Positions 8,511-17,240 of a stretch of 64,000 bases of DNA are shown piece by piece. A program made the position numbers and the translations under genes. Origin of the DNA: Thalassobius sp. I31.1 (GTDB lineage: Bacteria > Pseudomonadota > Alphaproteobacteria > Rhodobacterales > Rhodobacteraceae); contig NZ_PWAA01000033.1 of the NCBI RefSeq assembly GCF_003031585.1, positions 1 to 64,000 of the forward strand. The letters are read 5' to 3'. Within the stretch, counting starts at the first letter, position 1; the number at the start of each line of letters is the position of its first letter. The notes under the pieces are model-generated. The model was not told the origin of the DNA. It searched no databases and saw only the letters and a list, made by a program, of their open reading frames with translations.

Positions 8511-9973
8511 CAGATGCCCGCCGGAATATTCATCGGGTCGCGCTGAATTTGCTTCGGCGCGGTCAGTTCTTTCCATTTGCTCAGGGCGACATTTGCCGAC
8601 GGGAACGCCGGGCGTGGCACGAAACGTCCACGGCCAGGTTGCGGCTGGCTGTTCTGCCCCCAGGCCCAGATCACATCGCCGCGTGACAGGGTGTAACGGG
8701 CCTGGGCTTTGACGTTAAAGCCCTCAAACACGTTGTAATCCAGCACGGAATGATGGTTCGCCTGGCTGATGGTTTTGGAAATCTTCGGATCCCAGACAAC
8801 GATATCCGCATCTGCGCCTTCAACAATTGCGCCCTTCTTCGGGTAGATATTCAGGATCTTCGCCACATTGGTCGAGGTCGCCGCGACAAATTCATTTGGC
8901 GTCAGACGGCCGGTTTCGACCCCTTCCGTCCAAAGTACCGCAAGACGTTCTTCCAAGCCGTTTGAGCCGTTGGGGATCAGGCAGAAATTGTCTTTGCCCA
9001 TCAGTTTCTGTTCACTGGTGAAAGCCGCGTGATCGGTCGCAACAACCTGCAATGACCCGCTTTGCAGACCCGCCCAGAGACTGTCCTGATGTTCTTTATT
9101 ACGGAAAGGCGGGGACATGACCCGGCGGGCGGAATGCATCCAATCACCTTTGAAATACTCGCTTTCATCCAGCGTCAGGAATTGGATCAAAGGTTCGCCA
9201 TACACCCGCATGCCCTTTTGGCGAGCGCGGCGAATGGCTTCATGCGCCTGTTCACAGCTGACATGCACGATGTACAAAGGCACGCCGGCGGCATCCGCGA
9301 TAGTGATCGCACGATTGGCCGCTTCGCCCTCAAATTCGGGCGGACGGGAATAAGCATGGCCTTCGGGGCCAGTGATGCCCTCGGCCATGAATTTTTGCTG
9401 CATTTCCGCAACCAGATCACCGTTTTCCGCGTGCACCATCGGCAGGGCACCCAATTCACGGCAACGCTTGAAAGAGGCGAACATTTCATCGTCTTCAATC
9501 ATCAAAGCGCCCTTATAGGCCATGAAATGTTTGAAGGAATTGACGCCCATATCGACGGCGTCTTTCATCTCGGTGAATACGTTTTCATTCCAGCCGGTGA
9601 TCGCCATGTGATAGCCAACATCGGTACAGATCTGCGGCGCAGATTTGCGGTGCCATTCATTGATCGCGTTCTTGATGGAGCCATCTTCGCCGGGCAGACA
9701 AAAATCCACCACCATCGTCGTGCCGCCACAAGCCGCAGCCCAGGTGCCGCTTTCAAACGTTTCAGCGGCAGTTGTCCCCATAAACGGCATTTCCAGATGC
9801 GTATGTGGATCAATCCCGCCAGGGATCACATAGGCCCCTTCCGCATCAATATATTCATCACCCTTCAGATCCTCCCCGATCTGTTTGATGATTTCACCTT
9901 CAATCAGAACATCCGCTTTCCATGTGCGATCCGCTGTGCAAACCGTGCCGCCTTTGATTACTTTCGTGGTCAT
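8510..9973 (-). CDS. hydA: Dihydropyrimidinase (D-hydantoinase family)
   Basis: This 487-residue amidohydrolase catalyses ring opening of dihydrouracil or dihydrothymine to N-carbamoyl-beta-amino acids, step two of the reductive pyrimidine pathway. Binuclear zinc ligands are visible: DPHTH near residue 58, the carboxylated Lys in NSFKHFMAYKG, His in MVHAENG, His in YIVHVS, and Asp in VATDHAAFT. Length and motifs are standard. Start ATG 9973 is preceded by GAGGAGGAATAAAA. It lies two bases after the small Cys-rich gene and in line with the carboxylate-forming amidohydrolase, so the three are co-transcribed. Allantoin or hydantoin hydrolysis is possible, but PreA/PreT nearby favour pyrimidines. 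Confidence 0.93.
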   Translation of the reverse strand: MTTKVIKGGTVCTADRTWKADVLIEGEIIKQIGEDLKGDEYIDAEGAYVIPGGIDPHTHLEMPFMGTTAAETFESGTWAAACGGTTMVVDFCLPGEDGSIKNAINEWHRKSAPQICTDVGYHMAITGWNENVFTEMKDAVDMGVNSFKHFMAYKGALMIEDDEMFASFKRCRELGALPMVHAENGDLVAEMQQKFMAEGITGPEGHAYSRPPEFEGEAANRAITIADAAGVPLYIVHVSCEQAHEAIRRARQKGMRVYGEPLIQFLTLDESEYFKGDWMHSARRVMSPPFRNKEHQDSLWAGLQSGSLQVVATDHAAFTSEQKLMGKDNFCLIPNGSNGLEERLAVLWTEGVETGRLTPNEFVAATSTNVAKILNIYPKKGAIVEGADADIVVWDPKISKTISQANHHSVLDYNVFEGFNVKAQARYTLSRGDVIWAWGQNSQPQPGRGRFVPRPAFPSANVALSKWKELTAPKQIQRDPMNIPAGI

Positions 9974-9975
9974 TT

Positions 9976-10269
9976 TTATTCCTCCTCCGTCATCGCCTCA
10001 ACAGTCCACTCCACACTCTCAGAAGAAACCCGCCAAGAATGCTGGCCAAATTCAAGCCCGCGAAAGCCAGGCAGTGCTTCGAGTCTTTCTCTTCCACAAG
10101 ATCGGCACATTGGTACGTAGCTCTGGCCCTCAGGGTGGTCGTCATAGCCACAGCTATATCCAAACTGCCCATCGTCTGAGTACCGCCACACATATAAAAT
10201 GGGTCGTTCATCATTTGCGACATGTGAACAGACAATGTCACATTCGCCAGTGTTGTGCCCGCAGTTCAA
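9976..10269 (-). CDS. Small cysteine-rich protein inside the pyrimidine operon (unrecognised)
   Basis: This 97-residue protein starts at a TTG (10267-10269) that overlaps the TGA of the upstream gene (TTGA), and ends two bases before the dihydropyrimidinase start, so it sits snugly in the operon. Cysteines are at residues 3, 10, 14, 40, 55 and 58, including CRSCGR near 55, which suggests a zinc ribbon or metal-binding fold. The C-terminus is acidic (EAMTEEE). No family is recognised. The codon composition looks less GC-rich than its neighbours, so it may be a later insertion. A role as accessory or regulatory protein of hydantoin/pyrimidine breakdown is speculation. Confidence 0.6.
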   Translation of the reverse strand: MNCGHNTGECDIVCSHVANDERPILYVWRYSDDGQFGYSCGYDDHPEGQSYVPMCRSCGRERLEALPGFRGLEFGQHSWRVSSESVEWTVEAMTEEE

Positions 10270-11528
10270 GCAACAATCCCCGCAGTCTCAACTACCGCAT
10301 GCAGCAATACATCCGCGCCTGCTGTGGCCCATTCTTTGCTGATTTCCTCGGCCTCATTGTGGGACAGACCGTCAACACAGGGGCACATGATCATTGCAGT
10401 TGGGGCGACGTCATTGATCCAGCAGGCGTCATGGCCCGCGCCGGAAATGATATCCATGTGGGAATAACCAAGGCGTTGCGCCGCATCACGCACGGCAGCC
10501 ACACATTTTTCATCAAAGGCAGGCGGGTTGAATTGACCGACGATTTCACATTTGAAATCAACGCCAATATCTTCGCAAAGCCCAGGTGCGCGGGCGTTGA
10601 ATTCATCCACCATGCCTTCCAGTTTATCCAGCAGATGCGTGCGCATATCAACGGTGAACACGACCTTGCCCGGGATCACATTGCGGGAGTTCGGATAGAC
10701 ATCAATATGCCCGATCGCCCCGACCGCACCCGGTTGGTTCTTCATCGCGATTTCATGCACAAGTTCCGTCACAAGCGCCAGGCCGCGACCGGCGTTTTTG
10801 CGCATATGCATGGGGGTGGAGCCTGTGTGGCTGTCCTTGCCCGTGACCGTGCATTCGATCCAACGCAGACCCTGGCCGTGGGTGACAACGCCGATGTCTT
10901 TTTTCTCGGCCTCAAGGATTGGGCCCTGTTCGATGTGCAGCTCAAAAAACGCGTGCATTTTACGCTCACCCACGGGTTCATCGCCGCGCCAGCCAATGCG
11001 TTTCAACTCATCGCCGAATTTTTTACCCTCGGCATCTTCAATGTCATAGGCCCAGTCTTCCGTATGACGACCGGTAAACACGCCAGAGGCCAGCATCGCG
11101 GGCGCAAAACGTGTGCCTTCTTCATTGGTCCAGTTGGTGGCGACAATCGGGTGTTTGGTTTTGATGCCAAGATCGTTCAATGTGCGGATCAGTTCCAGCC
11201 CGCCGAGCACGCCCAGAATACCGTCATACTTCCCGCCCGTTGGCTGTGTGTCCAGATGGCTGCCGACGTAAACAGGCAGCGCATCAGGATCGGTGCCGTC
11301 GCGCTGCGCAAACATATTGCCCATGGTGTCCACGCCCATGGTGCAGCCCGCATCTTCGCACCACTTCTGAAACAGCGCGCGGCCCTCGGCATCTTCATCG
11401 GTCAGTGTCTGACGGTTGTTGCCACCCGCCACACCCGGCCCGATCTTTGCCATTTCCATAAGGGTATCCCACAGGCGGTCCCCGTTGATTTTCAGGTTCA
11501 CACCGGGTGCGGTTGCGTCTGCTGGCAT
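10266..11528 (-). CDS. M20 family Zn amidohydrolase: beta-ureidopropionase / N-carbamoyl amino-acid hydrolase
   Basis: This 420-residue enzyme is of the allantoate amidohydrolase / N-carbamoylase branch of peptidase family M20. Metal and catalytic motifs are present: GSHLDTQPTGGKYDG, NWTNEEGTRFAP, ELHIEQGP and the C-terminal GAGHDA. In this operon it most probably hydrolyses N-carbamoyl-beta-alanine or -beta-aminoisobutyrate to the beta-amino acid, CO2 and ammonia, step three of the reductive pyrimidine route. A longer frame begins at 11612, but ATG 11528 is preceded by GGGGGAGGAG and its product starts MPADATAPGVN, so that start was chosen. A near-consensus RutR operator lies about 80 bases upstream. 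Allantoate as substrate cannot be excluded. Confidence 0.88.
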   Translation of the reverse strand: MPADATAPGVNLKINGDRLWDTLMEMAKIGPGVAGGNNRQTLTDEDAEGRALFQKWCEDAGCTMGVDTMGNMFAQRDGTDPDALPVYVGSHLDTQPTGGKYDGILGVLGGLELIRTLNDLGIKTKHPIVATNWTNEEGTRFAPAMLASGVFTGRHTEDWAYDIEDAEGKKFGDELKRIGWRGDEPVGERKMHAFFELHIEQGPILEAEKKDIGVVTHGQGLRWIECTVTGKDSHTGSTPMHMRKNAGRGLALVTELVHEIAMKNQPGAVGAIGHIDVYPNSRNVIPGKVVFTVDMRTHLLDKLEGMVDEFNARAPGLCEDIGVDFKCEIVGQFNPPAFDEKCVAAVRDAAQRLGYSHMDIISGAGHDACWINDVAPTAMIMCPCVDGLSHNEAEEISKEWATAGADVLLHAVVETAGIVA

Positions 11529-11604
11529 GGTTTCTCCTCCCCCGCTTGCTATGTGGACACTGGCCAGAACGGGGGCTGAGCAATGCTTATGTTTAGACCC
11601 CATT

Positions 11605-11620
11605 TTGACCAAATGGTCAG
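11605..11620. promoter_or_regulatory. Candidate RutR operator
   Basis: TTGACCAAATGGTCAG matches the E. coli RutR consensus TTGACCAnnTGGTCAA at all positions but the last. It is a 6-bp perfect dyad (TGACCA/TGGTCA) in the divergent gap between the carbamoylase gene (start 11528) and the rutR-like gene (start 11726), so it can serve both. Confidence 0.8.
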
Positions 11621-11725
11621 GATCAGGCTATCACGGCGCTGTGATCAGTCAATAAAAAGCGCGTCCAGACGGTGTATTTTTCCACCACCTTGCATTAAGA
11701 GCCGCCGACAGGCATAAATTTATCA

Positions 11726-12364
11726 GTGAATAACAGGCTTACAGTGACAAAATCAGCGGATAAAAACGGCAAAACCCGGATACAGCGCGAAAAGCGTAAA
11801 CAGATACTTGAGGCCGCTCTGGATGTGTTTTCGCAGTTTGGCTATCGCGGTTCAACCATTGATCAGATTGCCAAAGCTGCAGGCCTGTCAAAGCCGAATC
11901 TTCTGTATTACTTCCCTTCCAAAGACGCGATCCATGCGGAACTGCTGTCCGGCCTGATGGACAGTTGGCTGGATCCGATGCGGGCGTTGAATGCGGAAGG
12001 CGATCCGAAAGAAGAGATCCTGTCTTACGTGCGCCGCAAGCTACAGATGAGCCGTGATTTCCCCCGCGAAAGCCGGTTGTTTGCCAATGAGATCATCCAG
12101 GGCGCGCCCCGGATTTTGCCTGCGATTGAGGGCGAACTGCGCGATCTGGTTGCCGAGAAATCCGCGATAATACAAGGCTGGATTGATGCAGGCCGGATTG
12201 CTCCGCTTGATCCGCAACACCTGCTGTTTTCGATCTGGTCCCTGACCCAGCATTACGCTGATTTCGAAGTTCAGGTCCGCGCGATTATGCCAAGTGAAGA
12301 ACGGGTTTATCCACGTGCCGAAGAACATCTGGAAACTTTGTTTACCCGGATGCTCTCCGTTTAG
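11726..12364 (+). CDS. rutR: TetR family regulator, RutR-like
   Basis: This 212-residue protein has an N-terminal TetR helix-turn-helix (ILEAALDVFSQFGYRGSTIDQIAKAAGLSK at about residues 28-57) and a C-terminal ligand domain of the RutR type (LLYYFPSKDAIHAELL, RESRLFANEIIQGAP). RutR senses uracil and thymine and leaves DNA when they bind. The start is GTG 11726; GTG 11744 is an alternative. It is divergent from the carbamoylase/dihydropyrimidinase operon with a RutR-like operator between, and is convergent with preA. This makes it the likely pyrimidine-responsive repressor of the whole locus. The assignment rests on motif, operator and context together. Confidence 0.85.
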   Translation: MNNRLTVTKSADKNGKTRIQREKRKQILEAALDVFSQFGYRGSTIDQIAKAAGLSKPNLLYYFPSKDAIHAELLSGLMDSWLDPMRALNAEGDPKEEILSYVRRKLQMSRDFPRESRLFANEIIQGAPRILPAIEGELRDLVAEKSAIIQGWIDAGRIAPLDPQHLLFSIWSLTQHYADFEVQVRAIMPSEERVYPRAEEHLETLFTRMLSV

Positions 12365-12368
12365 GGCC

Positions 12369-12415
12369 CATTTTCTTTGAAAGAAAATGACCCGGAGTTT
12401 TTCAAAAACTCCGGG
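12369..12415. repeat. Composite double-hairpin element, copy B (inverted relative to copy A)
   Basis: Hairpin 2 comes first (12369-12389; arms CATTTTCTTT and AAAGAAAATG), then one base, then hairpin 1 (12391-12415; arms CCCGGAGTTTTT and AAAACTCCGGG). Its reverse complement has the same order as copy A at 5240-5286, with covarying stem changes (CGTTTT...AAAACG versus CATTTT...AAAATG). It lies between convergent rutR and preA and could terminate both. Confidence 0.75.
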
Positions 12416-12423
12416 ATGCTTCA

Positions 12424-13728
12424 CTATTCCGCTGCCGTTGCGGACGGATTGTTCGGATGTTGCGTCCAGTTGCCGTAGTCCGGGCTGACCGGCGTATTGG
12501 TGCGTTCATCCATTGCGCCGGGTTCCAGGGTTTCCATAGTAATGCAGCCTTCCACCGGGCAGACATTCACGCAAAGATTACAGGCGACGCATTCACTATC
12601 ATCCACGTCAAACACACGATCCTCTGACATGGTGATCGCCTGGTGTGATGTATCTTCGCAGGCCGCATAACAACGGCCACAGGAAATACAGGCATCCTGA
12701 TCAATACGCGCTTTGGTGACGTGGTTCAGGTTCAGATACTGCCAGTCGGTGACGTTTGGCACAGCTTTGCCTGAGAAATCATCGGTGCTGTTATAGCCCT
12801 TTTCATCCATCCAGGCGGACAGGCCTGCGGTCATTTCTTCAATGATCCGAAAGCCATAGGTCATCACGGCGGTGCACACCTGCACGTTGCCTGCGCCCAG
12901 TGCCATAAATTCCGCCGCATCCCGCCAGGTTGTCACGCCACCAATCGCCGAGATCGACAGGTTTGCGGTTTCCGCGTGTCGCGCAATTTCGGCCACCATA
13001 TTCATCGCAATTGGTTTCACCGCCGGGCCGCAATAGCCGCCATGGGTGCCTTTGCCGTCAATCATCGGTTCCGGGCACATCGCATCCAGGTTCACAGAGG
13101 TGATTGAGTTGATCGTGTTGATCAGGCTGACCGCATCCGCCCCGCCCCGCATCGCGGCTTCGGCTGGGTGAATGATGTTGGTGATGTTTGGCGTCAGCTT
13201 TACGATCACCGGCATGCGGGTGTTTTGTTTGCACCAGCGCGTCACCATTTCGATGTATTCCGGCACCTGGCCAACGGCTGCGCCCATGCCCCGTTCGGCC
13301 ATGCCGTGCGGGCAGCCAAAGTTCAGCTCGATCCCGTCCGCACCAGTTTCTTCGACCACGGGCAGGATCGCTTTCCAGGCCTCTTCTTCACAGGGCACCA
13401 TCAGGGACACCACAACCGCGCGATCGGGGTAGTCTTTCTTTACCGCTTTGATTTCACGCAGGTTCTGTTGCAGGGGCCGATCTGTGATCAGCTCGATGTT
13501 GTTCAGACCCAACAAGCGCCGGTCTGCGCCAAAAATCGCGCCGTAACGCGGACCATTGACGTTGACCACGGGCGGGCCTTCGGAGCCAAGTGTTTTCCAG
13601 ACCACGCCGCCCCAGCCCGCTTCAAAGGCGCGGCGCACGTTGTATTCCTTATCCGTCGGCGGGGCCGAGGCCAGCCAGAACGGGTTGGTGGATTTAATGC
13701 CGACAAAATTTGATCTCAGATCAGCCAT
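12424..13728 (-). CDS. preA: NAD-dependent dihydropyrimidine dehydrogenase, PreA subunit
   Basis: This 434-residue subunit reduces uracil and thymine to the 5,6-dihydro forms. The N-terminal FMN TIM barrel resembles dihydroorotate dehydrogenase (WGGVVWKTLGS, LNFGCPHGM, IVKLTPNIT, SAIGGV). The C-terminal ferredoxin module carries two 4Fe-4S motifs, CISCGRCYAAC and CVACNLCVNVCP, at about residues 345-400. Start ATG 13728 has GGAGGAAAA upstream. It follows preT by 14 bases, and the two subunits form the PreTA complex. The active-site loop reads GAAVGQ where mammalian DPD has a catalytic Cys (LACGQ); as far as I recall bacterial PreA proteins share a Val-type loop. Confidence 0.95.
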   Translation of the reverse strand: MADLRSNFVGIKSTNPFWLASAPPTDKEYNVRRAFEAGWGGVVWKTLGSEGPPVVNVNGPRYGAIFGADRRLLGLNNIELITDRPLQQNLREIKAVKKDYPDRAVVVSLMVPCEEEAWKAILPVVEETGADGIELNFGCPHGMAERGMGAAVGQVPEYIEMVTRWCKQNTRMPVIVKLTPNITNIIHPAEAAMRGGADAVSLINTINSITSVNLDAMCPEPMIDGKGTHGGYCGPAVKPIAMNMVAEIARHAETANLSISAIGGVTTWRDAAEFMALGAGNVQVCTAVMTYGFRIIEEMTAGLSAWMDEKGYNSTDDFSGKAVPNVTDWQYLNLNHVTKARIDQDACISCGRCYAACEDTSHQAITMSEDRVFDVDDSECVACNLCVNVCPVEGCITMETLEPGAMDERTNTPVSPDYGNWTQHPNNPSATAAE

Positions 13729-13742
13729 ATCGTTTTCCTCCC

Positions 13743-15077
13743 TCAGCCCATCAGGCTTTTGTTAATATCTTCGGCCGCGTCACGCCCTTCGGCGACAGCT
13801 GTCACGGTCAGATCATCGCCACCCGTGGCGCAATCGCCCCCGGCCCAGACGCCTTTTACACTGGTGGCACCGCTGTCATTTACCGCGATTTTGCGGCCTT
13901 CCAGTTTGATGCCTTCCGGTGTTTCGCCAAGGGTCTGACCAATCGCTTTGAATATCTGATCCGCTGGCAGGGTCACGATTTCGCCGGTGCCTTTCAGACC
14001 AAATCCATCATCCGTTGTGTATTCCAATTCAATGCCTTCGCATTTTCCGTTACCCAGCACGCGTTTGGGTTGGGTGTTTTCCAGAATGCGCACGCCATGC
14101 ACGGCGGCGAGATCCTGTTCAAAGCCAGAGGCCCCCATTTTATCGCGGGTGCGACGGTAGGAAATTGTGACGTTTTCAGCGCCGAGCAGTTTCGATTGCA
14201 CGGCGGCATCCACCGCTGTCATACCGCCACCGATGACCACCACATTGCGCCCAACAGGCAGCTTGGCCAGATCATCCGCCTGGCGCAGATCAGAAATAAA
14301 ATCGACCGCGTCACGCACGCCGTCTTTGCCTTCACCATCCGCACGCAGAGCATTCACCCCGGCCAGACCAATGGACAGGAACACGGCGTCATAGTCGTTT
14401 TGCAAGGCGGCCAGATCCAGGTTTTCACCCAGACGTTTGCCATATGTCAGGGAAATCCCTCCGATGGACATCAGCCATTCGACCTCGCGCGCGGCGAAAT
14501 CATTGGTGGATTTATAGGCGGCAATACCAAATTCATTCAGGCCACCCGCTTTGGCGCGGCCATCAAACATATCAACGTCATGACCATGTGACGCCAGACG
14601 ATGCGCACAGGAAAGGCCCGCAGGCCCCGCGCCAATCACCGCCACTTTTTTACCGGTGCTTTCAGCGCGGGTAAAAGGTTGTTCCGCGTGGGACATCAGG
14701 CTGTCAGTTGCATAACGTTGCAGGCGGCCAATTTCCACGGGCTTGCCTTCGGCAGTTTCCCGGACGCAGACTTCTTCGCACAGGGTTTCAGTCGGACAGA
14801 CCCGCGCACACATGCCGCCAAGGATATTCTGGCTGAGAATGGTTTTTGCCGCCTCATCCGGCATGCCCGCCTGGATCTGGCGAATGAACATCGGAATATC
14901 GATATCGGTCGGACAGGCCGTGGTGCAGGGCGCGTCATGGCAGAAGTAACATCTGTCCGCCGCCACCAAAGCTTCATGCGGGGCATAGCCCGGATGAAGG
15001 TCGCTGAAGTTGTCCTCATATGCGCCGTCTTCAAGGCGCGCCGGGGCTATGCCCGGAGTCATCTGGCTGTTTGGCAT
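13743..15077 (-). CDS. preT: NAD-dependent dihydropyrimidine dehydrogenase, PreT subunit
   Basis: This 444-residue glutamate-synthase-small-subunit-like flavoprotein passes electrons from NADH to PreA. An N-terminal alpha-helical Fe-S region has Cys pairs (CYFCHDAPCTTACPTDID; CARVCPTETLCEEVC). An FAD fold follows (VIGAGPAGLSCAHRLA) and then an NAD(H) fold (VVVIGGGMTAVDAAVQ), ending in the GGDCATGG FAD motif. The annotated start is ATG 15077 because GGGGAGG precedes it; the open frame extends to 15128 but lacks a ribosome site. It is first of the preT-preA operon, with a second RutR-like dyad about 65 bases upstream. Confidence 0.94.
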   Translation of the reverse strand: MPNSQMTPGIAPARLEDGAYEDNFSDLHPGYAPHEALVAADRCYFCHDAPCTTACPTDIDIPMFIRQIQAGMPDEAAKTILSQNILGGMCARVCPTETLCEEVCVRETAEGKPVEIGRLQRYATDSLMSHAEQPFTRAESTGKKVAVIGAGPAGLSCAHRLASHGHDVDMFDGRAKAGGLNEFGIAAYKSTNDFAAREVEWLMSIGGISLTYGKRLGENLDLAALQNDYDAVFLSIGLAGVNALRADGEGKDGVRDAVDFISDLRQADDLAKLPVGRNVVVIGGGMTAVDAAVQSKLLGAENVTISYRRTRDKMGASGFEQDLAAVHGVRILENTQPKRVLGNGKCEGIELEYTTDDGFGLKGTGEIVTLPADQIFKAIGQTLGETPEGIKLEGRKIAVNDSGATSVKGVWAGGDCATGGDDLTVTAVAEGRDAAEDINKSLMG

Positions 15078-15139
15078 CGTGGCCTCCCCGCTGGATTTAA
15101 AGTTCTCCTCTGGCAAAAATCGTGACACAGGTTCATTTT

Positions 15140-15155
15140 TTTATCAATTGGTAAA
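15140..15155. promoter_or_regulatory. Possible second, weaker RutR-like site before preT
   Basis: TTTATCAATTGGTAAA matches 11 of 14 defined positions of the RutR consensus and is itself a near-palindrome (one mismatch between half sites). It lies 63 bases upstream of the preT start in the preT/accB divergent region. The same gap is the likely site of the accB promoter. Confidence 0.45.
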
Positions 15156-15353
15156 ATTTACAACTTCCGCCGCAGCGCAGCAATTGCACGGAATGCCCAT
15201 ATTTATAGATAGTTGAGGAAAAACAGGCGAAATTCCCCCGCTGACCTATGGGAAAGCAGGGTTTGCAGCCGGGCTGTTGTAGCGTATAAGCGGCAGAGAA
15301 TTGAAAGCCTGCGACAGTAAAAATGCGGGCGAAAGAGGAAACCGGGGACACCC

Positions 15354-15842
15354 ATGACAAAAGATAAACATAGTTCTGACGTTGAATTCATCCGCGCTCT
15401 GGCGGAGCTTCTGGAAGAAAACGACCTGAACGAACTGCAGGTTAAGCGCGAATACAGCAACCACGATCACCTGAACGTCCGGATCAGCCGCGGCGCACAA
15501 CAGATCGTTACACAGATCGCCGCACCTGCTGCCGTTGCTGCCCCGCTTGCGGCTGCACCTGCCGCCGCACCTGCTGCTGCTGCGGAAGAAGCGGATCCGG
15601 CAAACCTGCCCGGCGCTGTGACGTCCCCAATGGTTGGCACCGCTTATCTGGCGGCTGAACCTGGTGCTGCACCTTTCGTGACCGTCGGCCAGACCGTTGC
15701 CGAAGGCGACACGGTTCTGATCGTTGAAGCTATGAAAACCATGAACCACATCCCGGCCCCGAAATCCGGCACAGTGAAGCGCATTCTTGTCGCAGATTCC
15801 GATCCCGTGGAATATGGCGCGCCGCTGATGGTCATCGAGTAA
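15354..15842 (+). CDS. accB: Acetyl-CoA carboxylase biotin carboxyl carrier protein
   Basis: This 162-residue protein carries biotin between the biotin carboxylase and carboxyltransferase of acetyl-CoA carboxylase, the first step of fatty-acid synthesis. The N-terminal helical part is followed by an Ala/Pro-rich flexible linker (residues about 55-80) and the biotinyl domain, with the biotinylated Lys in [10 protein letters not shown] near residue 128. accC follows 12 bases later, the usual accBC operon. Confidence 0.96.
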   Translation: MTKDKHSSDVEFIRALAELLEENDLNELQVKREYSNHDHLNVRISRGAQQIVTQIAAPAAVAAPLAAAPAAAPAAAAEEADPANLPGAVTSPMVGTAYLAAEPGAAPFVTVGQTVAEGDTVLIVEAMKTMNHIPAPKSGTVKRILVADSDPVEYGAPLMVIE

Positions 15843-15854
15843 GGCGGGTCAGGT

Positions 15855-17201
15855 ATGTTCAAAAAAATCCTGATCGCAAACCGGGGTGAGATTGCCCTGC
15901 GTGTGATCCGCGCCGCGCGTGAAATGGGCGTTGCCACTGTGGCTGTTCATTCCACCGCTGATGCGGATGCCATGCATGTGCGGATGGCGGATGAAGCCAT
16001 CTGTATCGGCCCCCCCCCGGGCACAGACAGCTATCTGTCTGTTTCTTCCATTATCGCAGCCTGCGAAGTCACCGGTGCCGAAGCTGTGCACCCGGGCTAT
16101 GGCTTCTTGTCTGAAAACGCTGGCTTTGTGCAGGCGCTGGAAGACCATGACATCGGTTTTATCGGCCCGACAGCGGAACACATCCGTATGATGGGCGATA
16201 AGATCACCGCGAAAGACACCATGAAGAAGCTTGGCGTGCCTTGCGTGCCCGGTTCTGACGGTGGTGTGCCTGATTACGAAACAGCCAAAAAGATCGCGGA
16301 TGACATGGGTTACCCTGTGATCATCAAAGCAACTGCCGGCGGCGGTGGCCGTGGTATGAAGCTTGCGAAAACCGCTGATGATCTTGAGGTTGCTTTCCGA
16401 ACCGCACGGTCTGAAGGCAAATCTGTTTTCGGCAACGATGAAGTTTACATCGAAAAATACCTGACAACCCCAAGTCATATTGAGGTTCAGGTCTTTGGCG
16501 ACGGCAAAGGCAATGCGGTACACCTTGGTGAACGCGACTGTTCTTTGCAGCGCCGTCACCAGAAAGTGTTCGAAGAAGCCCCAGGCCCCAACATTACCCC
16601 GGAACTGCGCAAGCAGATCGGTGAAACCTGTGCAAAAGCTGTGGCAGGTATCAACTATATCGGCGCGGGCACCATCGAATTTCTGTATGAAAACGGCGAG
16701 TTCTATTTCATCGAAATGAACACCCGTCTTCAGGTGGAACATCCTGTAACCGAATGCATTTACCGCCAGGATCTGGTGCGTGAACAGCTGCTGGTTGCTG
16801 CCGGTGAACCGATGACCTTTGGTCAGGATGATCTGGTGCTTGATGGCCACTCTATCGAGGTCCGGATCAACGCGGAAAAACTGCCGAACTTCTCGCCCTG
16901 CCCGGGCAAAGTGACAGCGTTCCACGCGCCTGGTGGTCTGGGTGTGCGTATGGATTCAGCCCTGTATACCGGCTATTCCATCCCGCCTTATTACGACAGC
17001 CTGATCGGCAAGCTGATTGTGCATGGTCGTGATCGTCCGGAAGCCCTTGCACGTCTGAAGCGCGCTCTGGGCGAGCTGATCATCGATGGTGTCGACACCA
17101 CTGTGCCGCTTTTCCATGCACTGCTGGAAGAAGACGATGTTCTGACCGGGGATTACAACATCCACTGGCTGGAAAAATGGCTTGAAACCAATATGGGCTA
17201 A
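15855..17201 (+). CDS. accC: Acetyl-CoA carboxylase, biotin carboxylase subunit
   Basis: This 448-residue ATP-grasp enzyme carboxylates biotin on AccB using ATP and bicarbonate. Canonical motifs are ILIANRGEIALRVIRA at the N-terminus, HPGYGFLSENA, the glycine-rich ATP loop KATAGGGGRGMK, FIEMNTRLQVEHPVTE and EVRINAE. Length is the standard 445-450. It is translated with accB, and aat follows 39 bases later in the same direction. Confidence 0.97.
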   Translation: MFKKILIANRGEIALRVIRAAREMGVATVAVHSTADADAMHVRMADEAICIGPPPGTDSYLSVSSIIAACEVTGAEAVHPGYGFLSENAGFVQALEDHDIGFIGPTAEHIRMMGDKITAKDTMKKLGVPCVPGSDGGVPDYETAKKIADDMGYPVIIKATAGGGGRGMKLAKTADDLEVAFRTARSEGKSVFGNDEVYIEKYLTTPSHIEVQVFGDGKGNAVHLGERDCSLQRRHQKVFEEAPGPNITPELRKQIGETCAKAVAGINYIGAGTIEFLYENGEFYFIEMNTRLQVEHPVTECIYRQDLVREQLLVAAGEPMTFGQDDLVLDGHSIEVRINAEKLPNFSPCPGKVTAFHAPGGLGVRMDSALYTGYSIPPYYDSLIGKLIVHGRDRPEALARLKRALGELIIDGVDTTVPLFHALLEEDDVLTGDYNIHWLEKWLETNMG

Positions 17202-17240
17202 GGCCTTCCCGGCCCGCCCCGCATAAGGAGCGGGCCACAC

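Noticed and set aside
9885-11579. 564-codon open frame on the plus strand
   Set aside because: Antisense of the carbamoylase and small-protein genes, which have clear motifs and ribosome sites.
12424-13728. Missing catalytic Cys in PreA
   Set aside because: The mammalian LACGQ loop is GAAVGQ here, but bacterial PreA proteins have a similar Val-type loop as far as I recall, so it is not an anomaly.
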